From positions 10,824,922 through 10,888,921 of the forward strand of contig NC_092678.1 of assembly GCF_964355755.1 (NCBI RefSeq): a stretch of DNA of 64,000 nucleotides, given 5' to 3'. Shown here piece by piece: positions 10,374-21,976 of this stretch (positions are counted from its first letter, which is position 1; the number at the start of each line of letters is the position of its first letter). Under the pieces are notes generated by a model. That model ran no database searches. It was not told where the DNA came from and saw only the letters and a program-made list of their open reading frames with translations. Source of the stretch: Antedon mediterranea (taxonomy: Eukaryota; Echinodermata; Crinoidea; Comatulida; Antedonidae). Made by a program: the position numbers and the translations under genes.

Positions 10374-10404
10374 GCTATTTTGTGCTCTTTGATGTTTTTG
10401 TGTA

Positions 10405-10421
10405 ACCAAGTTTTATCGAAA
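10405..10421 (-). other. CENP-B-box-like motif (7 of 9 essential bases)
   Basis: On the minus strand this F monomer reads TTTCGATAAAACTTGGT, against the mammalian consensus nTTCGnnnnAnnCGGGn. TTCG, the A and the final GG match; C and the first G of CGGG are replaced by TT. Most monomers carry a related site at the same place, weaker in A and B (TTGT) and in C and E (TTTT). Known CENP-B sites need the full core for strong binding, so function is unproven. Confidence 0.35.
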
Positions 10422-10636
10422 TGAACAAAATGGTCTAAAACGTCTCCAAATGCGATTTGAAGCTTTTCCAAGCACTTTGCTGTTTTTATGTTAACAAGTT
10501 TTTTCGAAAATCACAAAATGGTCTAAAACGTCTCAAAATGCGATTTGAAGGTATTCTGAGCACTTTGGTGTTTTTGTGTGAAAAGTTTTAACGAAATGCT
10601 CAAAATTGTCTAAAACGGTTTCTAATGTGATTTTAA

Positions 10637-10714
10637 GCACTTTGATGTTTTTGTAAAACCAAGTTTCATCGAAATGAACAAAATGGTCTAAAATGTCTCC
10701 AAATGCGATTTGAA
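10637..10714 (+). repeat. Exemplar short monomer, type D (78 bp)
   Basis: D follows C and starts directly at gcactttgatg, lacking the first 10 bp found in A, B, E and F. The loss is close to one helical turn. D occurs with three middles: catcgaaatg plus cac, aac or ctc, or ttttcgaaaatcac. The version after ttttaacc always has the second type of middle in the copies I checked. Confidence 0.85.
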
Positions 10715-10890
10715 GCTTTTCCAAGCACTTTGCTGTTTTTATGTTAACAAGCTTTTTCGAAAATCACAAAATGGTCTAAAACGTCTCCAAATGCGATTTG
10801 AAGATATTCTGAGCACTTTGGTGTTTTTATGTTAAAAAGTTTTTTCGAAAATCACAAAATGGTCTAAAACGTCTCCAAATGCGATTTGAA

Positions 10891-11493
10891 GCTATTCTGT
10901 ACACTTTGATGTTTTGTGTGAAAAAGTTTTGTCGAAATGCTCAAAATGGTCTAAAACGTTTTTAAAACGATATTAAGCTATTTTGTGCTCTTTGATGTTT
11001 TTGTGTAACCAAGTTTTATCGAAATGAACAAAATGGTCTAAAACGTCTCCAAATGCGATTTGAAGCTTTTCCAAGCACTTTGCTGTTTTTATGTTAACAA
11101 GTTTTTTCGAAAATCACAAAATGGTCTAAAACGTCTCAAAATGCGATTTGAAGGTATTCTGAGCACTTTGGTGTTTTTGTGTGAAAAGTTTTAACGAAAT
11201 GCTCAAAATTGTCTAAAACGGTTTCTAATGTGATTTTAAGCACTTTGATGTTTTTGTAAAACAAAGTTTCATCGAAATGAACAAAATGGTCTAAAATGTC
11301 TCCAAATGCGATTTGAAGCTTTTCCAAGCACTTTGCTGTTTTTATGTTAACAAGCTTTTTCGAAAATCACAAAATGGTCTAAAACGTCTCCAAATGCGAT
11401 TTGAAGATATTCTGAGCACTTTGGTGTTTTTATGTTAAAAAGTTTTTTCGAAAATCACAAAATGGTCTAAAACGTCTCCAAATGCGATTTGAA
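10891..11493 (+). repeat. 7-monomer higher-order repeat, 603 bp, copy 2
   Basis: Same monomer order as copy 1, with the private change gtaaaacaaag in its D monomer where copy 1 has gtaaaaccaag. It is followed by one extra A (11494-11581) and then another E-F-B-C that leads into the G/H block instead of a D monomer. Confidence 0.88.
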
Positions 11494-13850
11494 GATATTC
11501 TGAGCACTTTGGTGTTTTTATGTTAAAAAGTTTTTTCGAAAATCACAAAATGGTCTAAAACGTCTCCAAATGCGATTTGAAGCTATTCTGTACACTTTGA
11601 TGTTTTGTGTGAAAAAGTTTTGTCGAAATGCTCAAAATGGTTTAAAACGTTTTTAAAACGATATTAAGTTATTTTGTGCTCTTTGATGTTTTTGTGTAAC
11701 CAAGTTTCATCGAAATGAACAAAATGGTCTAAAACGTCTCCAAATGCGATTTGAAGCTTTTCCAAGCACTTTGCTGTTTTTATGTTAACAAGTTTTTTCG
11801 AAAATCACAAAATGGTGTAAAACGTCTCAAAATGCGATTTGAAGGTATTCTGAGCACTTTGGTGTTTTTGTGTGAAAAGTTTTAACGAAATGCTCAAAAT
11901 GGTCTAAAACGGTTCTAATGTGATTTTAAGCTATTCTAGACACTTTGATGTTTTGTGTGAAAAAGTTTTCTCGAAATGCTCAAAATGGTCTAAAACGTTT
12001 TCCAATACCATATTAAGCTATTTTGTGCAATTTGATGTTTTTGTGTAACCAAGTTTTTTGAAATGCGATTTGAAGATATTCTGAGGACTTTGGTGTTTTT
12101 ATGTTAAAAAGTTTTTTCGAAAATCACAAAATGGTCTAAAACGTCTCCAAATGCGATTTGAAGATATTCTGAGCACTTTGGTGTTTTTATGTTAAAAAGT
12201 TTTTTCGAAAATCACAAAATGGTCTAAAACGTCTCCAAATGCGAGTTGAAGCTATTCTGTACACTTTGATGTTTTGTGTGAAAAAGTTTTGTCGAAATGC
12301 TCAAAATGGTCTAAAACGTTTTTAAAACGATATTAAGCTATTTTGTGCTCTTTGATGTTTTTGTGTAACCAAGTTTTTTCGAAAATCACAAAATGGTCTA
12401 AAACGTCTCCAAATGCGATTTGAAGCTTTTCTAAGCACTTTGGTGTTTTTATGTTAACAAGTTTTTTCGCAAATCACAAAATGGTCTAAAACGTCTCCAA
12501 ATGCGATTTGAAGATATTCTGAGCACATTGGTGTTTTTATGTTAAAAAGTTTTTTCGAAAATCACAAAATGGTCTAAAACGTTTCCAAATGCGATTTGAA
12601 GCTCTTCTGTACACTTTGATGTTTTGTGTGAAAAAGTTTTGTCGAAATGCTCAAAATGGTCTAAAACGTTTTTAAATACGATATTAAGCTGTTTTGTGCA
12701 CTTTGATGGTTTGTGTGAAAAGTTTTAACGAAATGCTCAAAATGGTCAAAAACGGTTTCTAATGTGATTTTAAGCACTTTGATGTTTTTGTGTAACCAAG
12801 TTTTTTCGAAAATCACAAAATGGTCTAAAACGTCTCCAAATGCGATTTGAAGCTTTTCTAAACACTTTGGTGTTTTTATGTTAACAAGTTTTTTCGAAAA
12901 TCACAAAATGGTCTAAAACGTCTCCAAATGCGATTTGAAGCTTTTCTAAACACTTTGGTGTTTTTATGTTAACAAGTTTTTTCGAAAATCACAAAATGGT
13001 CTAAAACGTCTCCAAATGCGATTTGAAGATATTCTGTACACTTTGATGTTTTGTGTGAAAAAGTTTTCTCGAAATGCTCAAAATGGTCTAAAACGTTTTC
13101 CAATACCATATTAAGCTATTTTGTGCAATTTGATGTTTTTATGTAACCAAGTTTTTTGAAATGCGATTTGAAGATATTCTGAGCACTTTGGTGTTTTTAT
13201 GTTAAAAAGTTTTTTCGAAAATCACAAAATGGTCTAAAACGTCTCCAAATGCGATTTGAAGATATTCTGAGCACTTTGGTGTTTTTATGTTAAAAAGTTT
13301 TTTCGAAAATCACAAAATGGTCTAAAACGTCTCCAAATGCGATTTGAAGCTATTCTGTACACTTTGATGTTTTGTGTGAAAAAGTTTTGTCGAAATGCTC
13401 AAAATGGTCTAAAACGTTTTTAAAACGATATTAAGCTATTTTGTGCTCTTTGATGTTTTTGTGTAACCAAGTTTTTTCGAAAATCACAAAATGGTCTAAA
13501 ACGTCTCCAAATGCGATTTGAAGCTTTTCTAAGCACTTTGGTGTTTTTATGTTAACAAGTTTTTTCGAAAATCACAAAATGGTCTAAAACGTCTCAAAAT
13601 GCGATTTGAAGGTATTCTGAGCACTTTGGTGTTTTTGTTTGAAAAGTTTTAACGAAATGCTCAAAATTGTCTAAAACGGTTTCTAATGTGATTTTAAGCA
13701 CTTTGATGTTTTTGTGTAACCAAGTTTTTTCGAAAATCACAAAATGGTCTAAAACGTCTCCAAATGCGATTTGAAGCTATTCTGTACACTTTGATGTTTT
13801 GTGTGAAAAAAGTTTTGTCGAAATGCTCAAAATGGTCTAAAACGTTTTTA
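11494..13850 (+). repeat. G/H block, second copy
   Basis: It contains two G-H pairs. It matches 1-840 (offset 11,384) on the left and about 22.0-24.27 kb throughout (offset 10,594 falling to 10,506 and then 10,418 as the later copy loses two 88-bp monomers). Shared markers are ctgaggac, gcgagttgaag (12241), tttttcgcaaatcac, gagcacattgg, gtttccaaatgcg, gatggtttgtg, ggtcaaaaacgg and gtttttgtttgaaaag (13631). It ends in a chimeric E/F at about 13.83-13.90 kb where the sequence switches to the gggtg segment. Confidence 0.88.
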
Positions 13851-16800
13851 AAACGATATTAAGCTATTTTGTGCTCTTTGATTTTTTTGTGTAACCAAGT
13901 TTCATCGATATGAACAAAATGGTCTAAAACGTCTCAAAATGCGATTTGAAGGTATTCTGAGCACTTTGGTGTTTTTGGGTGAAAAGTTTTAACGAAATGC
14001 TCAAAATGGTCTAAAACGGTTTCTAATGTGATTTTAAGCACTTTGAAGTATTTGTAAAAACAAGTTTCATCGAAATGCACAAAATAGTCTAAAACGTCTC
14101 CAAATGCGATTTGAAGCTTTTCTAAGCACTTTGGTGTTTTTATGTTAACAAGTTTTTTCGAAAATCACAAAATGGTCTAAAACGTCTCCAAATGCGATTT
14201 GAAGATATTCTGAGCACTTTGGTGTTTTTATGTTAAAAAGTATTTTCGAAAATCACAAAATGGTCTAAAACGTCTCCAAATGCGATTTGAAGCTCTTCTG
14301 TACACTTTGATGTTTTGTGTGAAAAAGTTTAGTCGAAATGCTCAAAATGGTCTAAAACGTTTTTAAAACGATATTAAGCTATTTTGTGCTCTTTGATGTT
14401 TTTGTGTAACCAAGTTTCATCGAAATGAACAAAATGGTCTAAAACGTCTCCAAATGCGATTTGAAGCTTTTCTAAGCACTTTGGTGTTTTTATGTTAACA
14501 AGTTTTTTCGAAAATCACAAAATGGTCTAAAACGTCTCCAAATGCGATTTGAAGATATTCTGAGCACTTTGCTGTTTTTATGTTAACAAGTTTTTTCGAA
14601 AATCACAAAATGGTCTAAAACGTCTCAAAATGCTATTTGAAGGTATTCTGAGCACTTTGGTGTTTTTGTGTGAAAAGTTTTAACGAAATGCTCAAAATGG
14701 TCTAAAACGGTTCTAATGTGATTTTAAACACTTTGATGTTTTGTGTGAAAAAGTTTTGTCAAAATGCTCAAAATGGTCTAAAACGTTTTTAAAACGATAT
14801 TAAGCTATTTTGTGCTCTTTGATGTTTTTGTATAACCAAGTTTTTTCGAAAATCACAAAATGGTCTAAAACGTCTCCAAATGCGATTTGAAGATATTCTG
14901 AGCACTTTGGTGTTTTTATGTTAAAAAGTTTTTTCGAAAATCACAAAATGGTCTAAAACGTCTCCAAATGCGATTTGAAGATATTCTGAGCACTTTGGTG
15001 TTTTTATGTTAAAAAGTTTTTTCGAAAATCACAAAATGGTCTAAAACGTCTCCAAATGCGATTTGAAGCTATTCTATACACTTTGATGTTTTGTGTTAAA
15101 AAGTTTTGTCGAAATGCTCAAAATGGTCTAAAACGTTTTTAAAACGATATTAAGCTATTTTGTGCTCTTTGATGTTTTTGTGTAACCAAGTTTCATCGAA
15201 ATGAACAAAATGGTCTAAAACGTCTCCAAATGCGATTTGAAGCTTTTCCAAGCACTTTGCTGTTTTTATGTTAACAAGTTTTTTCGAAAATCACAAAATT
15301 GTCTAAAACGTCTCAAAATGCGATTTGAAGGTATTCTGAGCACTTTGGTGTTTTTGTGTGAAAAGTTTTAACGAAAAGCTCAAAATGGTCTAAAACGGTT
15401 CTAATGTGATTTTAAGCACTTTGATGTTTTTGTACAACCAAGTTTCATCGAAATGCTCAAAATGGTCTAAAACGTTTTTAAAACGATATTAAGCTATTTT
15501 GTGCTCTTTGATGTTTTTGTGTAACCAAGTTTTTTCGAAAATCACAAAATGGTCTAAAACGTCTCCAAATGCGATTTGAAGCTTTTCTAAGCACTTTGGT
15601 GTTTTTATGTTAACAAGTTTTTTCGAAAATCACAAAATGGTCTAAAACGTCTCAAAATGCGATTTGAAGGTATTCTGAGCACTTTGGTGTTTTTGTGTGA
15701 AAAGTTTTAACGAAATGCTCAAAATGGTCTAAAACGGTTTCTAGTGTGATTTTAACCACTTTGATGTTTTTGTGTAACCAAGTTCTTTTCGAAAATCACA
15801 AAATGGTCTAAAACGTCTCCAAATGCGATTTGAAGCTTTTCTAAGCACTTTGGTGTTTTTATGTTAACAAGTTTTTTCGAAAATCACAAAATGGTCTAAA
15901 ACGTCTCAAAATGCGATTTGAAGGTATTCTGAGCACTTTGGTGTTTTTGTGTGAAAAGTTTTAACGAAATGCTCAAAATGGTCTAAAACGGTTTCTAATG
16001 TGATTTTAACCACTTTGATGTTTTTGTGTAACCAAGTTTTTTCGAAAATCACAAAATGGTCTAAAACGTCTCCAAATGCGATTTGAAGCTTTTCTAAGCA
16101 CTTTGGTGTTTTTATGTTAACAAGTTTTTTCGAAAATCACAAAATGGTCTAAAACGTCTCCAAATGCGATTTGAAGCTATTCTGTACACTTTGATGTTTT
16201 GTGTGAAAAGTTTTAACGAAATGCTCAAAATTGTCTAAAACGATTTCTAATGTGATTTTAAGCACTTTGATGTTTTTGTAAAACCAAGTTTCATCGAAAT
16301 GCACAAAATGGTCTAAAACGTCTCCAAATGCGATTTGAAGCTTTTCCAAGCACTTTGGTGTTTTTATGTTAACAAGGTTTTTCGAAAATCACAAAATGGT
16401 CTAAAACGTCTCCAAATGCGATTTGAAGCTTTTCCAAGCACTTTGCTGTTTTTATGTTAACAAGTTTTTTCGAAAATCACAAAATGGTCTAAAACGTCTC
16501 AAAATACGATATTAAGCTGTTTTGTGCACTTTGATGATTTGTGTGAAAAGTTTTAACGAAATGCTCAAAATGGTCTAAAACGGTTTCTAATGTGATTTTA
16601 AGCACTTTGATGTTTTTATGTAGCCAAGTTTTTTCGAAAATCACAAAATGGTCAAAAACGTCTCCAAATGCGATTTGAAGCTTTTCTAAGCACTTTGGTT
16701 TTTTTATGTTAACAAGTTTTTTCGAAAATCACAAAATGGTCTAAAACGTCTTCAAATGCGATTTGAAGATATTCTGAGCACTTTGGTGTTTTTCTGTTAA

Positions 16801-18410
16801 AAAGTATTTTCGAAAATCACAAAATGGCCTAAAACGTCTCCAAATGCGATTTGAAGCTATTCTGTACACTTTGATGTTTTGTGTGAAAAAGTTTTGTCAA
16901 AATGCTCAAAATGGTCTAAAACGTTTTTAAAACGATATTAAGCTATTTTGTGCTCTTTGATGTGTTTGTATAACCAAGTTTTTTCGAAAATCACAAAATG
17001 GTCTAAAACGTTTCCAAATGCGATTTGAAGCTTTTCCAAGCACTTTGCTGTTTTTATGTTAACAATTTTTTTCGAAAATCATAAAATGGTCTAAAACGTC
17101 TCCAAATGCGATTTGAAGCTATTCTGTACACTTTGATGTTTTGTGTGAAAAGTTTTGTCGAAATGCTCAAAATGGTCTAAAACGTTTTTAAAACGATATT
17201 AAGCTATTTTGTGCTCTTTGATGTTTTTGTGTAACCAAGTTTCATCGAAATGAACAAAATGGTCTAAAACGTCTCCAAATGCGATTTGAAGCTTTTCTAA
17301 GCACTTTGGTGTTTTTATGTTAAAAAGTTTTTTCGAAAATCACAAAATGGTCTAAAACGTCTCCAAATGCGATTTGAAGATATTCTGAGCACTTTGCTGT
17401 TTTTATGTTAACAAGTTTTTTCGAAAATCACAAAATGGTCTAAAACGTCTCAAAATGCTATTTGAAGGTATTCTGAGCACTTTGGTGTTTTTGTGTGAAA
17501 AGTTTTAACGAAATGCTCAAAATGGTCTAAAACGGTTCTAATGTAATTTTAAGCACTTTGATGTTTTTGTATAACCAAGTTTCATCGAAATGCTCAAAAT
17601 GGTCTAAAACGTTTTTAAAACGATATTAAGCTATTTTGTGCTCTTTGATGTTTTTGTGTAACGAAGTTTCATCGAAATGAACAAAATGGTCTAAAACGTC
17701 TCCAAATGCGATTTGAAGCTTTTCCAAGCACTTTGCTGTTTTTATGTTAACAAGTTTTTTCGAAAATCACAAAATGGCCTAAAACGTCTCAAAATGCGAT
17801 TTCAAGGTATTCTGAGCACTTTGGTGTTTTTGTGTGAAAGGTTTTAACGAAATGCTCAAAATGGTCTAAAACGGTTTCTAATGTGATTTTAAGCACTTTG
17901 ATGTTTTTGTATAACCAAGTTTCATCGAAATGCACAAAATGGTCTAAAACGTCTCCAAATGCGATTTGAAGCTTTTCTAAGCACTTTGCTGTTTTTATGT
18001 TAACAAGTTTTTTCGAAAATCACAAAATGGTCTAAAACGTCTCCAAATGCGATTTGAAGATATTCTGAGCACTTTGGTGTTTTTATGTTAAAAAGTTTTT
18101 TAGAAAATCACAAAATGGTCTAAAACGTCTCCAAATGCGATTTGAAGATATTCTGAGCACTTTGGTGTTTTTATGTTAAAAAGTTTTTTCGAAAATCACA
18201 AAATGGTCTAAAACGTCTCCAAATGCGATTTGAAGATATTCTGAGCACTTTGGTGTTTTTATGTTAAAAAGTTTTTTCGAAAATCACAAAATGGTCTAAA
18301 ACGTCTCCAAATGCGATTTGAAGATATTCTGAGCACTTTGGTGTTTTTATGTTTAAAAGTTTTTTCGAAAATCACAAAATGGTCTAAAACGTCTCCAAAT
18401 GCGATTTGAA
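13851..18410 (+). repeat. 4.5-kb segment, copy of about 26.61-31.17 kb
   Basis: It begins at the chimeric join and carries catcgatatgaac, the gggtg C monomer (13977), gaagtatttg, aaaatagtc and gtttagtcg. Then come the cgtctcaaaatacgatatt fusion (about 16.5 kb), tatgtagccaag, ctttggttttttt, gatgtgtttg, acaattttttttcg, gtgtaacgaag and ttttttagaaaatc. All recur 12,762 or 12,761 bp downstream. One of the best-preserved long-range copies. Confidence 0.88.
16500..16590 (+). repeat. Fused monomer cgtctcaaaatacgatatt-gctgttttgtgcac
   Basis: A B monomer tail (cgtctcaaaata) joins directly to an E-type tail (cgatattaagctg), followed by an unusual monomer starting gctgttttgtgcactttgatgattt that turns into the C form (gtgaaaagttttaacg). 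The fusion recurs near 29.26, 35.10, 40.68 and 50.82 kb. A probable parent form, cgtttttaaatacgatattaagctg, is at about 12.67, 23.09, 41.88, 43.43, 52.02 and 53.57 kb. Confidence 0.78.
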
Positions 18411-19770
18411 GCTATTCTATACACTTTGATGTTTTGTGTTAAAAAGTTTTGTCGAAATGCTCAAAATGGTTTAAAACGTTTTTAAAACGATATTAAGCTA
18501 TTTTGTGCTCTTTGATGTTTTTGTGTAACCAAGTTTCATTGAAATGAACAAAATGGTCTAAAACGTCTCCAAATGCGATTTGAAGCTTTTCCAAGCACTT
18601 TGCTGTTTTTATGTTAACAAGTTTTTTCGAAAATCACAAAATTGTCTAAAACGTCTCAAAATGCGATTTGAAGGTATTCTGAGCACTTTGGTGTTTTTGT
18701 GTGAAAAGTTTTAACGAAAAGCTCAAAATGGTCTAAAACGGTTCTAATGTGATTTTAAGCACTTTGATGTTTTTGTACAACCAAGTTTCATCGAAATGCT
18801 CAAAATGGTCTAAAACGTTTTTAAAACGATATTAAGCTATTTTGTGCTCTTTGATGTTTTTGTGTAACCAAGTTTTTTCGAAAATCACAAAATGGTCTAA
18901 AACGTCTCCAAATGCGATTTGAAGCTTTTCTAAGCACTTTGGTGTTTTTTTGTTAACAAGTTTTTTCGAAAATCACAAAATGGTCTAAAACGTCTCAAAA
19001 TGCGATTTGAAGGTATTCTGAGCACTTTGGTGTTTTTGTGTGAAAAGTTTTAACGAAATGCTCAAAATGGTCTAAAACGGTTTCTAATGTGATTTTAACC
19101 ACTTTTATGTTTTTGTGTAACCAAGTTCTTTTCGAAAATCACAAAATGGTCTAAAACGTCTCCAAATGCGATTTGAAGCTTTTCTAAGCACTTTGGTGTT
19201 TTTATGTTAACAAGTTTTTTCGAAAATCACAAAATGGTCTAAAACGTCTCAAAATGCGATTTGAAGGTATTCTGAGCACTTTGGTGTTTTTGTGTGAAAA
19301 GTTTTAACGAAATGCTCAAAATGGTCTAAAACGGTTTCTAATGTGAATTTAACCACTTTGATGTTTTTGTGTAACCAAGTTTTTTCGAAAATCACAAAAT
19401 GGTCTAAAACGTCTCCAAATGCGATTTGAAGCTTTTCTAAGCACTTTGGTGTTTTTATGTTAACAAGTTTTTTCGAAAATCACAAAATGGTCTAAAACGT
19501 CTCCAAATGCGATTTGAAGCTATTCTGTACACTTTGATGTTTTGTGTGAAAAGTTTTAACGAAATGCTCAAAATTGTCTAAAACGGTTTCTAATGTGATT
19601 TTAAGCACTTTGATGTTTTTGTAAAACCAAGTTTCATCGAAATGCACAAAACGGTCTAAAACGTCTCCAAATGCGATTTGAAGCTTTTCCAAGCACTTTG
19701 GTGTTTTTATGTTAACAAGGTTTTTCGAAAATCACAAAATGGTCTAAAACGTCTCCAAATGCGATTTGAA
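18411..19770 (+). repeat. 1.4-kb segment, copy of about 33.67-35.03 kb
   Basis: At 18411 the best match moves from 31.17 kb to 33.67 kb (offset 15,256). The shared private change is tttcattgaaatg (about 18.54 and 33.79 kb), where all other copies have catcg. It also shares gttaaaaagttttgtcg, acgaaaagctc, gtacaaccaag, accaagttcttttcg and gttaacaaggtttttcg. A switch of partner at a monomer boundary suggests exchange or conversion. Confidence 0.82.
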
Positions 19771-20802
19771 GCTTTTCCAAGCACTTTGCTGTTTTTATGT
19801 TAACAAGTTTTTTCGAAAATCACAAAATGGTCTAAAACGTCTCAAAATGCGATTTGAAGGTATTCTGAGCACTTTGGTGTTTTTGTGTGAAAAGTTTTAA
19901 CGAAATGCTCAAAATTGTCTAAAACGGTTTCTAATGTGATTTTAAGCACTTTGATGATTTTGTAAAACAAAGTTTCATCGAAATGAACAAAATGGTCTAA
20001 AATGTCTCCAAATGCGATTTGAAGCTTTTCCAAGCACTTTGCTGTTTTTATGTTAACAAGCTTTTTCGAAAATCACAAAATGGCCTAAAACGTCTCAAAA
20101 TGCGATTTCAAGGTTTTCTGAGCACTTTGGTGTTTTTGTGTGAAAGGTTTTAACGAAATGCTCAAAATGGTCTAAAACGGTTTCTAATGTGATTTTAAGC
20201 ACTTTGATGTTTTTGTATAACCAAGTTTCATCGAAATGCACAAAATGGTCTAAAACGTCTCCAAATGCGATTTGAAGCTTTTCTAAGCACTTTGCTGTTT
20301 TTATGTTAACAAGTTTTTTCGAAAATCACAAAATGGTCTAAAACGTCTCCAAATTCGATTTGAAGATATTCTGAGCACTTTGGTGTTTTTATGTTAAAAA
20401 GTTTTTTCGAAAATCACAAAATGGTCTAAAACGTCTCCAAATGCGATTTGAAGATATTCTGAGCACTTTGGTGTTTTTATGTTAAAAAGTTTTTTCGAAA
20501 ATCACAAAATGGTCTAAAACGTCTCCAAATGCGATTTGAAGCTATTCTGTACACTTTGATGTTTTGTGTGAAAAAGTTTTGTCGAAATGCTCAAAATGGT
20601 CTAAAACGTTTTTAAAACGATATTAAGCTATTTTGTGCTCTTTGATGTTTTTGTGTAACCAAGTTTTATCGAAATGAACAAAATGGTCTAAAACGTCTCC
20701 AAATGCGATTTGAAGCTTTTCCAAGCACTTTGCTGTTTTTATGTTAACAAGTTTTTTCGAAAATCACAAAATGGTCTAAAACGTCTCAAAATGCGATTTG
20801 AA
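19771..20802 (+). repeat. 944-bp 11-mer tandem repeat, copy 1
   Basis: The C monomer at 19859 recurs at 20803 and 21747. The unit is C-D-B-C-D-B-A-A-E-F-B, and lengths sum to 944 bp. Markers shared by copies 1 and 2 are gatgattttgtaaaac, caaagtttcatcg, aatgtctcc, aagctttttcg, gcctaaaacg, caaggttttctg and aaattcgattt. Homology includes the B monomer at 19771-19858, so the exchange took place in or before it. Confidence 0.9.
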
Positions 20803-21746
20803 GGTATTCTGAGCACTTTGGTGTTTTTGTGTGAAAAGTTTTAACGAAATGCTCAAAATTGTCTAAAACGGTTTCTAATGTGATTTTAAGCACTTTGATG
20901 ATTTTGTAAAACAAAGTTTCATCGAAATGAACAAAATGGTCTAAAATGTCTCCAAATGCGATTTGAAGCTTTTCCAAGCACTTTGCTGTTTTTATGTTAA
21001 CAAGCTTTTTCGAAAATCACAAAATGGCCTAAAACGTCTCAAAATGCGATTTCAAGGTTTTCTGAGCACTTTGGTGTTTTTGTGTGAAAGGTTTTAACGA
21101 AATGCTCAAAATGGTCTAAAACGGTTTCTAATGTGATTTTAAGCACTTTGATGTTTTTGTATAACCAAGTTTCATCGAAATGCACAAAATGGTCTAAAAC
21201 GTCTCCAAATGCGATTTGAAGCTTTTCTAAGCACTTTGCTGTTTTTATGTTAACAAGTTTTTTCGAAAATCACAAAATGGTCTAAAACGTCTCCAAATTC
21301 GATTTGAAGATATTCTGAGCACTTTGGTGTTTTTATGTTAAAAAGTTTTTTCGAAAATCACAAAATGGTCTAAAACGTCTCCAAATGCGATTTGAAGATA
21401 TTCTGAGCACTTTGGTGTTTTTATGTTAAAAAGTTTTTTCGAAAATCACAAAATGGTCTAAAACGTCTCCAAATGCGATTTGAAGCTATTCTGTACACTT
21501 TGATGTTTTGTGTGAAAAAGTTTTGTCGAAATGCTCAAAATGGTCTAAAACGTTTTTAAAACGATATTAAGCTATTTTTTGCTCTTTGATGTTTTTGTGT
21601 AACCAAGTTTTATCGAAATGAACAAAATGGTCTAAAACGTCTCCAAATGCGATTTGAAGCTTTTCCAAGCACTTTGCTGTTTTTATGTTAACAAGTTTTT
21701 TCGAAAATCACAAAATGGTCTAAAACGTCTCAAAATGCGATTTGAA
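20803..21746 (+). repeat. 944-bp 11-mer tandem repeat, copy 2
   Basis: Same 11 monomers as copy 1. It has a private gctattttttgctc at 21571, where copy 1 has gctattttgtgctc; that change turns up again at 55553, linking the two places. Otherwise I noticed no differences from copy 1 on reading. Confidence 0.9.
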
Positions 21747-21976
21747 GGTATTCTGAGCACTTTGGTGTTTTTGTGTGAAAAGTTTTAACGAAATGCTCAA
21801 AATTGTCTAAAACGGTTTCTAATGTGATTTTAAGCACTTTGATGTTTTTGTAAAACAAAGTTTCATCGAAATGAACAAAATGGTCTAAAATGTCTCCAAA
21901 TGCGATTTGAAGCTTTTCCAAGCACTTTGCTGTTTTTATGTTAACAAGCTTTTTCGAAAATCACAAAATGGTCTAA
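21747..21976 (+). repeat. 944-bp repeat, partial third copy
   Basis: C-D-B of the 944-bp unit starts again, with gatgtttttgtaaaac instead of gatgattttg. Homology stops at ggtctaaaacg (about 21971), where full copies have ggcctaaaacg. The sequence then continues as A-A-E into the G/H block. Confidence 0.85.

Larger units (their letters stand above)
10288..10890 (+). repeat. 7-monomer higher-order repeat, 603 bp, copy 1
   Basis: The order is E (10288-10373), F (10374-10461), B (10462-10549), C (10550-10636), D (10637-10714), B (10715-10802), A (10803-10890). Lengths 86+88+88+87+78+88+88 give 603 bp. The next copy starts exactly at 10891. This is the clearest statement of the array's higher-order unit; elsewhere the E-F-B-C-D core of 427 bp recurs with different numbers of A and B inserted. 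Confidence 0.9.

Noticed and set aside
10405-10421. Calling a true CENP-B box
   Set aside because: Two of nine essential bases differ in the best monomers and three or more in the others, so it is reported only as box-like.
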